Positions 6,463-13,106 of a stretch of DNA of 22,092 bases are shown here, piece after piece. This DNA is from Anaerolineales bacterium (GTDB lineage Bacteria; Chloroflexota; Anaerolineae; Epilineales; JAANWY01). A program made the translations under genes and the position numbers. Where the stretch lies: positions 1-22,092 of the forward strand of contig JAANWY010000183.1 in assembly GCA_018263655.1 (NCBI GenBank). The letters run 5' to 3'. Each line of letters starts with the position of its first letter. Within the stretch, counting starts at the first letter, position 1. Below the pieces are notes generated by a model that was given only the letters and a program-made list of their open reading frames with translations, did no database searches and was not told the DNA's origin.

Positions 6463-7482
6463 ATGGCCGAAATCTATCCCTGGTCGTACGCCCTGGTTCT
6501 GGGCACCATCTCGTTCCTGTCAGCAGTGATCTGGGGTGGTCCCCTGATCAACCATCTTCGCCAGCGAGGCATTGGCAAAGGCATTCGCATCGACGGGCCG
6601 AGCCGGCATCAGGTGAAGACCGGCACACCTACGATGGGCGGACTGCTGTTTCTGGTCCCGGTGTTCGTCATCACCGTGGTGTTGAACATTGTCAACTTGT
6701 TGGGGTTCAACATCATCGGGCAGTCCATCCTGATGCCGCTGAGTGTGATGGTCGCTTACGGCACTCTCGGCGCCATCGACGACTTGGCCGGCTTGGCCGA
6801 GGCCGGCGACTCGAAAACGCCGGCCGGCGTCGGGCTCCTGGCGCGTCACATGTTCATGTGGCAAGCGGCTATCGCCATCGCCGTCGCGCTGAGCCTGCAC
6901 TTTGGCCCGACGGACCTACGAAGTCTGGCTCTACCAACAGTGCCGGAGCGCATCGAGATCGGTTTGTGGTGGATTCCCGCCGCGGTATTCATCATCGTGG
7001 GCACGGCCAATGCCGCGAATATCAGCGATGGATTGGATGGGTTGGCCGGCGGACTTGGCGCCATTGCGTTCATTGCCTTCGGCGCGATCGCCTTCCAGCA
7101 GGGGCAGATATTCCTGCTACGGTTCTGTTTGACCGTCGTGGGCGCTCTTCTGGCATTTCTATGGTACAACGCCTATCCGGCCGACTTGTTCATGGGCAAC
7201 ACTGGCTCGCTGGCCATGGGAGCCACGCTGGCCGTCGTGGCGCTCATGACTGGCCAGTGGTTGATGTTGCCCATCGTGGGAGTAGTCTTTGTGGCCGAAG
7301 TCATATCAGACATCCTGCAAATCGCGTATTTCAAGTTTACGGATGGCGATCGCCTATTCCGGATGGCGCCCATTCACCACCACTTCGAGCTGTTAGGGTG
7401 GTCGGAAGTCCAAGTCGTCCAGCGATTCTGGCTAATCGGGATGCTGGCCGCTATGTTGGGTATTGCATTGGCATTGCTATGA
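6463..7482 (+). CDS. mraY: Phospho-MurNAc-pentapeptide translocase MraY
   Basis: MraY is an integral membrane enzyme that moves phospho-MurNAc-pentapeptide from UDP to undecaprenyl phosphate, giving lipid I. The 339-residue product has about ten hydrophobic segments and the family motifs: RIDGPSRHQVKTGTPTMGG in the first loop, IDD at about 105-107, NAANISDGLDGLAGG near 182-195, GNTGSLAMG, and MAPIHHHFE with HHHFE at about 305-309. After the Asp pair most MraY proteins carry a lysine three residues on (DDYRK, DDFIK). Here the sequence is DDLAG, a divergent version. ATG 6463 was preferred over an in-frame TTG at 6457. No clear Shine-Dalgarno sequence is seen before either. Confidence 0.93.
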   Translation: MAEIYPWSYALVLGTISFLSAVIWGGPLINHLRQRGIGKGIRIDGPSRHQVKTGTPTMGGLLFLVPVFVITVVLNIVNLLGFNIIGQSILMPLSVMVAYGTLGAIDDLAGLAEAGDSKTPAGVGLLARHMFMWQAAIAIAVALSLHFGPTDLRSLALPTVPERIEIGLWWIPAAVFIIVGTANAANISDGLDGLAGGLGAIAFIAFGAIAFQQGQIFLLRFCLTVVGALLAFLWYNAYPADLFMGNTGSLAMGATLAVVALMTGQWLMLPIVGVVFVAEVISDILQIAYFKFTDGDRLFRMAPIHHHFELLGWSEVQVVQRFWLIGMLAAMLGIALALL

Positions 7483-7513
7483 AACACGGGTGACAGATCG
7501 AGGGTTGAAGGTG

Positions 7514-7647
7514 GTAAGCGTTCAGCCAGTGGTGACCCTTGCGAAGGTTTGCCAATCGCTTTCGGGTTGAAGGGTCCCTCGCCAGTCGAAAATCGGCCTC
7601 TTGCCAAGGTTCTTCCTAACCTTCGCAAGGGTGGCTGAACGATTAAC
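7514..7647. mobile_element. IS66-type MITE, copy in the mraY-murD gap
   Basis: This element is a near twin of the one before rsmH. Its 98-bp core (7535-7632) differs from 1485-1582 at about three positions, and its inner 15-bp inverted repeats (7535-7549, 7618-7632) are perfect. The outer ends are GTAAGCGTTCAG (7514-7525) and CTGAACGATTAAC (7635-7647). The flanks (TGAAGGTG and GATATACA) do not form a target duplication, unlike the rsmH copy. It ends 19 bp before the murD ATG and so supplies most of the murD leader. Confidence 0.8.
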
Positions 7648-7666
7648 GATATACAACCGAAGAACG

Positions 7667-9157
7667 ATGTCCCTGCCCAAGATGACGTATACAGAATCGT
7701 ACACAGAATCGTACACAGAATCGAGTAACGGTATACTCGGTCCGACTTCCGGAGCGGCTCGCGCTACACCCTCTGCCGTAGTGATCGGCATGGGGGTCGA
7801 GGGTGGATCGCTGGCGCGCTACTTCCTGAAACAAGGCGCGGACGTTACGGTCCATCACTGGATGCCGCTGGAGGAACTCGAAGATGATCCTCAACTCGGA
7901 CCGCAGTATCGCGAATTGCGAGCCGCCGGCGCCAGCTTCAGCACCGGTGACGCCTATTTGACAGGCCTCACCCGGCACGCCGTCGTCGGCATCTTGCAAA
8001 GCGCTTTCACCTACAAGTATCCAGAAAATCGAGCAGCGCTGGAGGAAGTCCGCGACCTGGGCATCCCCTTGGTCACGAATCTGTCCATCTTCTTTGAGCA
8101 GTGCCCGGCGCCCATGATTGGGGTGACGGGCACCAATGGGAAGAGTACGACGACCGAGATGGTAGCCGGCATCCTGGAGCGCGGGTCGCGCCAGGTCTGG
8201 GCCGGCGGCAACTTGGGCGCATCGCCATTGGATGTCTTGGACGACCTGACACCTGACGACCTGGTGGTGCTCGAGTTGAGCAATTACCAACTCGAGTTCC
8301 TGGATGAGAGCCCCTGGCTCGCGGCCGTGACCAACATCGCGCCGGATCATCTGGTGGACTACGACGGTGACTACAAGGCCTACAAAGCAGCGAAACGGCG
8401 CATCATAGATTTCCAATCGCGCCACGACTGGGCCGTGCTGAACCACGATGACCCTATCACCCGCGCCTGGCTTACAGCGTGCCAGGCACAACCATTCCCG
8501 TTCAGCCGGCAGACGACGCTGGAGAGCGGAGCCTGCGTTCGCGACGACAGGATTGTGGTCATTCGGGAAGACGACGAGCTGAGGCTGTGCCAGGTCAATG
8601 CACTGCCGGCGCGCGGTGGCCACAACGTGGAGAACGCGCTGTGCGCAGCAGCGATCGGCGCCTTGTCCGGCATCCCGGGCGGCGACATCGCCTCGGCTCT
8701 GCTCGAATACGCGCCAGGCGAGCATCGTCTGGAGTTCGTCGGTGAATGGAGCGGCATCCAGTTCTGGAACGACTCCAAGTCGACGACGCCGGCCTCGACG
8801 GTCGCCGCCCTTCGCGCTTTCCCGGGGCGTTCACTGATCTTGTTGGCCGGCGGGCGGGACAAAGGCCTGCCGTGGGGCGAACTAGCGCGGATCATCAATG
8901 AGGCGTGCAAAGAAGTAATCGTCTTCGGCGAAGCGCGGGACACTTTGGCCCGGGCCTTCGCAACGCCCGGCGCGGAGCTTGCAACCGAGCTGACGATCAA
9001 GAAATGCGCTACGCTGGACGAGGCCGTCGAGACTGCTATTCGCGACGCAGGAGTGGGTGACATCATTTTGCTATCGCCGGCTTGCACTAGCTTCGACGCA
9101 TTCGACAACTACGCCGCGCGCGGCCGGCACTTCAAAGAGCTAGTGAGCCTTTTATGA
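7667..9157 (+). CDS. murD: UDP-MurNAc-L-alanine:D-glutamate ligase MurD
   Basis: MurD adds D-glutamate to UDP-MurNAc-L-Ala with ATP. From ATG 7667 the product has 496 residues. It has a Rossmann-like N-terminal domain (AVVIGMGVEGGSLARYF), the ATP loop GVTGTNGKSTTTE at about 152-164, the MurD version of the central motif (LELSNYQLEF), NIAPDHLVDY, and GGRDKGLPW in the C-terminal domain, which is specific to MurD. The first 30 or so residues are low complexity and include YTES repeated three times. An upstream in-frame TTG at 7601 lies inside the MITE and was rejected. ATG 7682 is a second possible start. The last bases overlap ftsW by four (ATGA), indicating coupled translation. Confidence 0.93.
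   Translation: MSLPKMTYTESYTESYTESSNGILGPTSGAARATPSAVVIGMGVEGGSLARYFLKQGADVTVHHWMPLEELEDDPQLGPQYRELRAAGASFSTGDAYLTGLTRHAVVGILQSAFTYKYPENRAALEEVRDLGIPLVTNLSIFFEQCPAPMIGVTGTNGKSTTTEMVAGILERGSRQVWAGGNLGASPLDVLDDLTPDDLVVLELSNYQLEFLDESPWLAAVTNIAPDHLVDYDGDYKAYKAAKRRIIDFQSRHDWAVLNHDDPITRAWLTACQAQPFPFSRQTTLESGACVRDDRIVVIREDDELRLCQVNALPARGGHNVENALCAAAIGALSGIPGGDIASALLEYAPGEHRLEFVGEWSGIQFWNDSKSTTPASTVAALRAFPGRSLILLAGGRDKGLPWGELARIINEACKEVIVFGEARDTLARAFATPGAELATELTIKKCATLDEAVETAIRDAGVGDIILLSPACTSFDAFDNYAARGRHFKELVSLL
7688..7723 (+). repeat. 12-bp x3 in-frame tandem repeat at the murD 5' end
   Basis: Three 12-bp units encode YTES three times, at residues 8-19 of MurD. The second and third units are identical; the first differs at one base. 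The repeat lies before the nucleotide-binding fold and keeps the frame. Confidence 0.85.
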
Positions 9158-10347
9158 CGAAGGATGACGCGCGATCGCGTTCGCGACACTCGGCACGACA
9201 CGGTGGGGTCGACATGACATTGATCCTTTCAGTGGCAACGTTGCTCGCTGTGGGACTGATCATGGTCTATAGCACAACGTATGCCCTCGGGTTTCGACTG
9301 TACCACAATCCCAACTACTTCCTGTTTCGCCAGGGACTGTGGGTTGTCATCGGCACAGCCGCGCTGCTCGTGATGACGCGCATCGAGTACACTGGCTGGC
9401 AACAAGTCTCCGTGCTGGTAATGGCCGGCGCTCTATTCATCCTGGCTATTCTCCTCGTCTTCGGTGGAGAACGATTCGGCGGCCGGCGCTGGTTCTTCGG
9501 TGGATCGGTCCAGCCCTCAGAGCTGGCCAAGCTGGCCGTGGTCATCTACATCGCCGATTGGCTATCATCGAAAGGCGAACAGATTCGTGATGTCACGTAC
9601 GGGTTGATCCCGTTCGCCATCTTGATCGGTGTTGTGACGGGTCTCATCTTGCTACAGCCGGATTTTAGTACATCGATGCTGATTGCAGCCACGGCCTTCG
9701 CCATGTTCTTCGTGGCCGGCGCCGAAGTGAAACAGCTAGCCATCAGTTTTCAGATCGGAAGAGCGTCCGTGGCCCTTTTGATTTTGCAGGCGCCATACCG
9801 CCTGGAACGGATTGCGGTATTTCTGGACCCAATGAACAGCGACCCTGGCGAGGACGGCTATCAGGTCATCCAAACTCTCCGTGCCCTGGTGAGGGGGGGT
9901 GTCGCGGGGCAGGGGCTCGGTAACAGCCAACAGAAACTGGGTGCACTGCCGGCTGCGCACACTGATGCGATCTTCGCCGTGCTCGGCGAGGAGCTGGGAC
10001 TGTTCGGCGGCCTGATCGTCATCGGGCTATTCGCAATCCTCGCCTATCGTGGTTTTCGCATCGCGCACAACGCGCCTGACACATTCGGTATGATGCTGGC
10101 CACCGGTGTGACAACGTGGCTAGCATATCAGGCCCTGATCAATATCGCCGTCGTCACCTCGACGATACCCTTCACGGGGATTCCGCTGCCGTTCATCAGT
10201 TTCGGTGGCTCCTCCCTGGTGACGTCGATGGCGGGCGTCGGCTTACTCCTGAACATTTCCAAACATGCAGCGACGGAGCGAGATGCGCGTACTCCTGTCC
10301 GGCGGCGGAACAGGGGGGCACATCTACCCAGCCCTAGCGGTTATTGA
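9154..10347 (+). CDS. ftsW: Septal peptidoglycan polymerase FtsW
   Basis: FtsW is a SEDS-family membrane glycosyltransferase that polymerises lipid II at the septum with FtsI. The 397-residue product has about ten membrane segments, the family signature LQPDFSTSML, GYQVIQTLRALVRGG, AHTDAIFAVLGEELGLFGG containing the conserved aspartate of the HTD motif, and PFTGIPLPFISFGGSSL near the C-terminus. The ATG overlaps the murD stop, and the 3' end overlaps murG by 65 bp in another frame. Residues 200-205 (Q-IGRAS) are encoded by a stretch matching Illumina adapter, so the middle of this membrane helix may not be the true sequence. The overall length still fits the family. Confidence 0.92.
   Translation: MTKDDARSRSRHSARHGGVDMTLILSVATLLAVGLIMVYSTTYALGFRLYHNPNYFLFRQGLWVVIGTAALLVMTRIEYTGWQQVSVLVMAGALFILAILLVFGGERFGGRRWFFGGSVQPSELAKLAVVIYIADWLSSKGEQIRDVTYGLIPFAILIGVVTGLILLQPDFSTSMLIAATAFAMFFVAGAEVKQLAISFQIGRASVALLILQAPYRLERIAVFLDPMNSDPGEDGYQVIQTLRALVRGGVAGQGLGNSQQKLGALPAAHTDAIFAVLGEELGLFGGLIVIGLFAILAYRGFRIAHNAPDTFGMMLATGVTTWLAYQALINIAVVTSTIPFTGIPLPFISFGGSSLVTSMAGVGLLLNISKHAATERDARTPVRRRNRGAHLPSPSGY
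9752..9767 (+). other. 16-nt Illumina adapter-like stretch inside ftsW
   Basis: Sixteen consecutive bases here equal the start of the Illumina TruSeq universal-side adapter read-through (AGATCGGAAGAGCGTC). They translate to IGRAS, a peptide known as a sign of adapter contamination. A chance 16-base match to a fixed sequence in a window of this size is very unlikely. The reading frame continues through it, so it may replace native bases or mark a chimeric join. Confidence 0.7.
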
Positions 10348-11524
10348 TGCGCTAACAAGCGATGTGCTAAGAAGCCTACCAATCCCCCTAGGCAGAGGTC
10401 GGGGTTCGGCTGGGTTCGAGACACAGCAGCAGGGCACCTCACCCACCCGTCTCGAACCCGGCCCCCCAACCTCCTCACCAAGCCGAGGGGGAACAGAACC
10501 ACCCATCGATCTGCTGTGGGTTGGGAGTGAGGGCGGCATGGAGGCCGACGTCGTCTTGCAGGCCGGCATACCGTTCGAGGCGCTGGACGTCGCCGGCCTG
10601 CGGGGCAGAGGGCTGGTGCAGTTGATGCGCAACCTGGCCCTCATGGTCCGTGGGGCGCTGAGGGCGTACAAGATCATCGATCGCTTTCAGCCTGACGTGA
10701 CCTTCGTCACCGGCGGATACGTTAGTGCACCCGTCGTACTGGCCAGCCGCGCCCGACAGGTGCCCGTCGTGATCTACCTGCCCGATATCGTACCCGGGCT
10801 GGCGATCCGAAGCTTGGCGCGACTGGCAACGCGCATAGCCGTTTCGTTCGAGGCGTCACGGCAATATCTGCCGGCCGAGAAAGTCGTCGTCACGGGCTAC
10901 CCGGTTCGGTCCGAATTCTATACGCGGGACCGCACCGGTGCCCAACAGAATTTGGAACTTGATCCAGGTCTCAAGACACTACTGGTCTTCGGGGGCAGTC
11001 GCGGCGCGCGGCGCATCAATAGAGCCGTCGCGGCAACATTGGAAGGGTTACTCGAATTGGGACAGTTGATACACGTGAGCGGCCAACTCGATATCGCAGA
11101 CATGGAGCGACGTCGCGAGACGCTGCCCGCAACCTTGAGCAGCCGATACCGGCTCTTCGCCTACTTGCATGAGGAGATGGTGGATGCACTGGTTGCCGCC
11201 GATCTGGTCGTCTCGCGAGCCGGCGCCGCGACGCTGGGCGAATTCCCGGCGGTGGGTGCGCCGGCGGTGCTGGTGCCTTATCCCTATGCCGGCGCTCACC
11301 AAGCCGATAACGCAGCGGTGTTGGCGGAGGCCGGCGGCGCCGCCGTCGTTTCAGATGCTGAGCTGACCGGTGAGCGGCTTATGGACACGACTCGTGAGCT
11401 ACTGACGGACGAAGATCGACTGGCCCACATGCGGGCGAACATGGGCCGGCTGGCGACGCCGGACGCGGCGCAGCGGATTGCTGGATTGCTGCGAGAAGAA
11501 TCGCCCGCCGGAGGGGCGCGCTGA
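10283..11524 (+). CDS. murG: Lipid II synthase MurG with an in-frame insertion
   Basis: MurG adds GlcNAc to lipid I on the cytoplasmic face of the membrane, forming lipid II. Visible motifs are the N-terminal SGGGTGGHIYPALA loop (residues 6-19), FGGSRGARRIN near 236-246, and SRAGAATLGEFPAVGAPAVLVPYPYAGAHQADNA, given here in parts: SRAGAATLGE, PAVLVPYP and HQADNA. The product has 413 residues, about 50 more than usual. The excess lies at about residues 27-75, between the first helix and LLWVGSEGGMEA, and is encoded by a palindromic DNA segment. ATG 10283 begins exactly at the family start and has GGAG upstream. The 5' end overlaps ftsW and the stop overlaps the next gene by one base. Confidence 0.92.
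   Translation: MRVLLSGGGTGGHIYPALAVIDALTSDVLRSLPIPLGRGRGSAGFETQQQGTSPTRLEPGPPTSSPSRGGTEPPIDLLWVGSEGGMEADVVLQAGIPFEALDVAGLRGRGLVQLMRNLALMVRGALRAYKIIDRFQPDVTFVTGGYVSAPVVLASRARQVPVVIYLPDIVPGLAIRSLARLATRIAVSFEASRQYLPAEKVVVTGYPVRSEFYTRDRTGAQQNLELDPGLKTLLVFGGSRGARRINRAVAATLEGLLELGQLIHVSGQLDIADMERRRETLPATLSSRYRLFAYLHEEMVDALVAADLVVSRAGAATLGEFPAVGAPAVLVPYPYAGAHQADNAAVLAEAGGAAVVSDAELTGERLMDTTRELLTDEDRLAHMRANMGRLATPDAAQRIAGLLREESPAGGAR
10361..10515. repeat. Palindromic in-frame insertion inside murG
   Basis: A foldback segment sits within the coding sequence. A perfect 11-bp inverted repeat, GGGTTCGAGAC (10412-10422) with GTCTCGAACCC (10449-10459), lies inside a longer imperfect palindrome that reaches TCCCCCT (10383) and AGGGGGA (10486-10492). 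It is bounded by GATGTGCT (10361-10368) and GATCTGCT (10508-10515), an 8-bp direct repeat with one mismatch. Element plus one duplication is 147 bp, or 49 codons, which matches the excess length of this MurG. It does not carry the GTAA ends of the other elements, so its family is unknown. Confidence 0.7.
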
Positions 11525-12225
11525 TGCGCACGCTGATGCGCACGATTGCACTTAGCGGCGGAGGTGTGATTGGCACCATCATGGGCGACGAGACCGTCCA
11601 GTTGATGCCGCTGGAGTTGATCGTGCTCTTCTCTGCCCTGTTCATCGTCGTTGGTTTCATACGCGGTGTCCGGGCCGAGGGCTGGATCACAGCCTTTATC
11701 GTGTTCGCATTTGTGATCTTGCGGATAGCGGGCGATACGCTGACCACATGGGCCAACCGGATCTACAAGCTATCCCGCTTTGGGTTAGCCGGCGGCATCA
11801 TCGCCGAGAACCCGGTCGAAATCTGGGAAGAGACCGTCAATATGTCGCCCCTCATCGAAACCGATGTCGAGAAAGTGCTGTTTCGCATGGCCTTGTTCCT
11901 GGCCCTGTATCTGCTCGGTTTAGTCGCCGGACGCATCGCCGTGAAGCGGGTGCTGGTACCTGTGGGCTTCGGGTTGATTCGAGAGCTACCAGACTTGGGG
12001 GAGCGGCTGCTCGGTGCGGTATTAGGCGCCGTGAATGGCTTCTTGATCGCTTTCTTTGTGCTCCCGCGCGTACTGCCGGCGCGGAAAGAAACCGTCATCG
12101 TCGTTCCGGAGACTAGCGTTGTGACAGATTTTATGAACGAGAATGTAGTCAATGCTGCCTTCGCGGTCGTGGTCATCATCATTCTGCTGGGCTTGATGGC
12201 CACAGGCGGAATCCGACAGAGATAG
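11524..12225 (+). CDS. CvpA-like integral membrane protein (first of a pair)
   Basis: The 233-residue product has about five hydrophobic segments. The pattern VVGFIRGVRAEGWITAFIVFAFVIL early and LLGAVLGAVNGFLIAFFVLP (in parts) later resembles the G-x-x-RG and G-x-x-NG layout of CvpA-family membrane proteins. CvpA homologues are linked to envelope stability in other bacteria, but the role of this one is unknown. It starts on the last base of the murG stop (TGATG), so it is very likely in the operon. ATG 11536 and ATG 11581 are alternative starts. It takes a position between murG and murC where many dcw clusters have no such gene. The family assignment is by eye. Confidence 0.6.
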   Translation: MRTLMRTIALSGGGVIGTIMGDETVQLMPLELIVLFSALFIVVGFIRGVRAEGWITAFIVFAFVILRIAGDTLTTWANRIYKLSRFGLAGGIIAENPVEIWEETVNMSPLIETDVEKVLFRMALFLALYLLGLVAGRIAVKRVLVPVGFGLIRELPDLGERLLGAVLGAVNGFLIAFFVLPRVLPARKETVIVVPETSVVTDFMNENVVNAAFAVVVIIILLGLMATGGIRQR

Positions 12226-12244
12226 TGAAGGGAACCCATCAACC

Positions 12245-12787
12245 GTGGCACCGATTGAGGCATACTTCATCACGCTTGTAGTGGTGTTCGGCGTGGTAGG
12301 TTGGGTGCGAACCTTTCCAAAGGAACTCGGGGTCACGTTGCCGGTTTTGTTTGGCATGTACATCCTGGTCAAGTTCGATCAACGCTTGCTAGCGCTGATG
12401 AACCAGGTATACGAGTTTCGTGGGACGCCCGATGAGGGCTTCATCATCTTCAACATCTACCTGATTTTCATGCTGTTCATTACGCTCATTTCGTATGAGG
12501 GTGAGACCCTGGACTTTTCCGGCAGTCCCCCGCTGGGGATCACCGGAACCTTACTAAACATCGGGAGTGGGCTATTCAACGGGTATCTAGTAGTTGGCAC
12601 AATCTGGTTTTACCTGGATGAGCTGGACTACCCAATCCGCGGGCTCGGGCTATTCGAGCCGCCGCTCAGTGACCTCGCCGCAGCGCTGGTGCGGTGGCTG
12701 CCCCAAAATGTCCCGCCGGAAGGACGGGCAGACGAGTACTTCTTGGCACTCGGTGTGCTATTGGTGATTCTGCGGGTCCTTCGATAA
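12245..12787 (+). CDS. CvpA-like integral membrane protein (second of a pair)
   Basis: The 180-residue product starts with GTG behind a GAAGGGA ribosome site, 19 bp after the previous gene. It has about four hydrophobic segments. GVVGWVRTFPKELGVTLPVL and GSGLFNGYLVVGTIWFYLDE match the same two regions of the preceding protein in order and spacing, so the two look like paralogues or halves of one membrane assembly. It ends in a short membrane segment, LGVLLVILRVLR. The function is unknown; a link to envelope or division is suggested only by position. Downstream lie a MITE and a minisatellite, then murC. Confidence 0.6.
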   Translation: MAPIEAYFITLVVVFGVVGWVRTFPKELGVTLPVLFGMYILVKFDQRLLALMNQVYEFRGTPDEGFIIFNIYLIFMLFITLISYEGETLDFSGSPPLGITGTLLNIGSGLFNGYLVVGTIWFYLDELDYPIRGLGLFEPPLSDLAAALVRWLPQNVPPEGRADEYFLALGVLLVILRVLR

Positions 12788-12819
12788 GGAGCACTGTGCT
12801 GATTTGGTCTAGACGAATG

Positions 12820-12950
12820 ATGACTACTCAGGCACTTCGTGCCTACAAAAGGAATATGCGGAAAAATGGGGTCGGTGGGGGGCGGCCGCCCCCCACACCC
12901 CCATCTTTTCCGGATTTCTCAACTGCGAGGGCGATAGCCTGAGTAGTTAC
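12820..12950. mobile_element. IS66-type MITE before murC, complete copy
   Basis: This 131-bp foldback element has an exact 18-bp central palindrome at 12877-12894 (GC-only), arms that pair across it, and a small inner hairpin GGCAC-TTC-GTGCC near 12831-12843. The right end reads CCTGAGTAGTTAC and the left end ATGACTACTCAGG, inverted repeats differing at two of 13 positions. GACGAATG occurs directly before it (12812-12819) and directly after it (12951-12958), a perfect 8-bp target duplication. The right terminus has the GTAAC form shared with the other elements. A half copy in opposite orientation lies at 1-75. Confidence 0.85.
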
Positions 12951-12952
12951 GA

Positions 12953-13106
12953 CGAATGATTGCAGGACGATGATTGCAGGACGATGATTGCAAAACGATG
13001 ATTGCAAAACGATGATTGCAAAACGATGATTGCAAAACGATGATTGCAAAACGATGATTGCAAAACGATGATTGCAAAACGATGATTGCAGGAGAATGAT
13101 TGCAGG
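12953..13106. repeat. 14-bp minisatellite, 11 units, running into murC
   Basis: Eleven contiguous 14-bp units run from 12953 to 13106. Seven units in the middle (12981-13078) are identical (ACGATGATTGCAAA), and the outer units end in GG in place of AA. Each unit contains ATGATTGCA, so start codons recur every 14 bp in rotating frames. The last unit (13093-13106) contains the ATG chosen for murC. The array also provides the target duplication of the neighbouring MITE. The high identity of the inner units suggests recent or continuing copy-number change. Confidence 0.9.

Noticed and set aside
7506..7655. Target duplication around the mraY-murD MITE
   Set aside because: The 8-bp flanks TGAAGGTG and GATATACA do not match, so none is claimed.
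7643..8725. 360-codon open frame on the minus strand inside murD
   Set aside because: The opposite strand encodes a complete MurD with all motifs; the frame shows no recognisable domain.
8380..9108. 242-codon minus-strand frame inside murD
   Set aside because: Serine/alanine-rich antisense translation of MurD without motifs.
12953..13106. CRISPR array
   Set aside because: Units are 14 bp and directly adjacent, with no unique spacers and no cas genes nearby.
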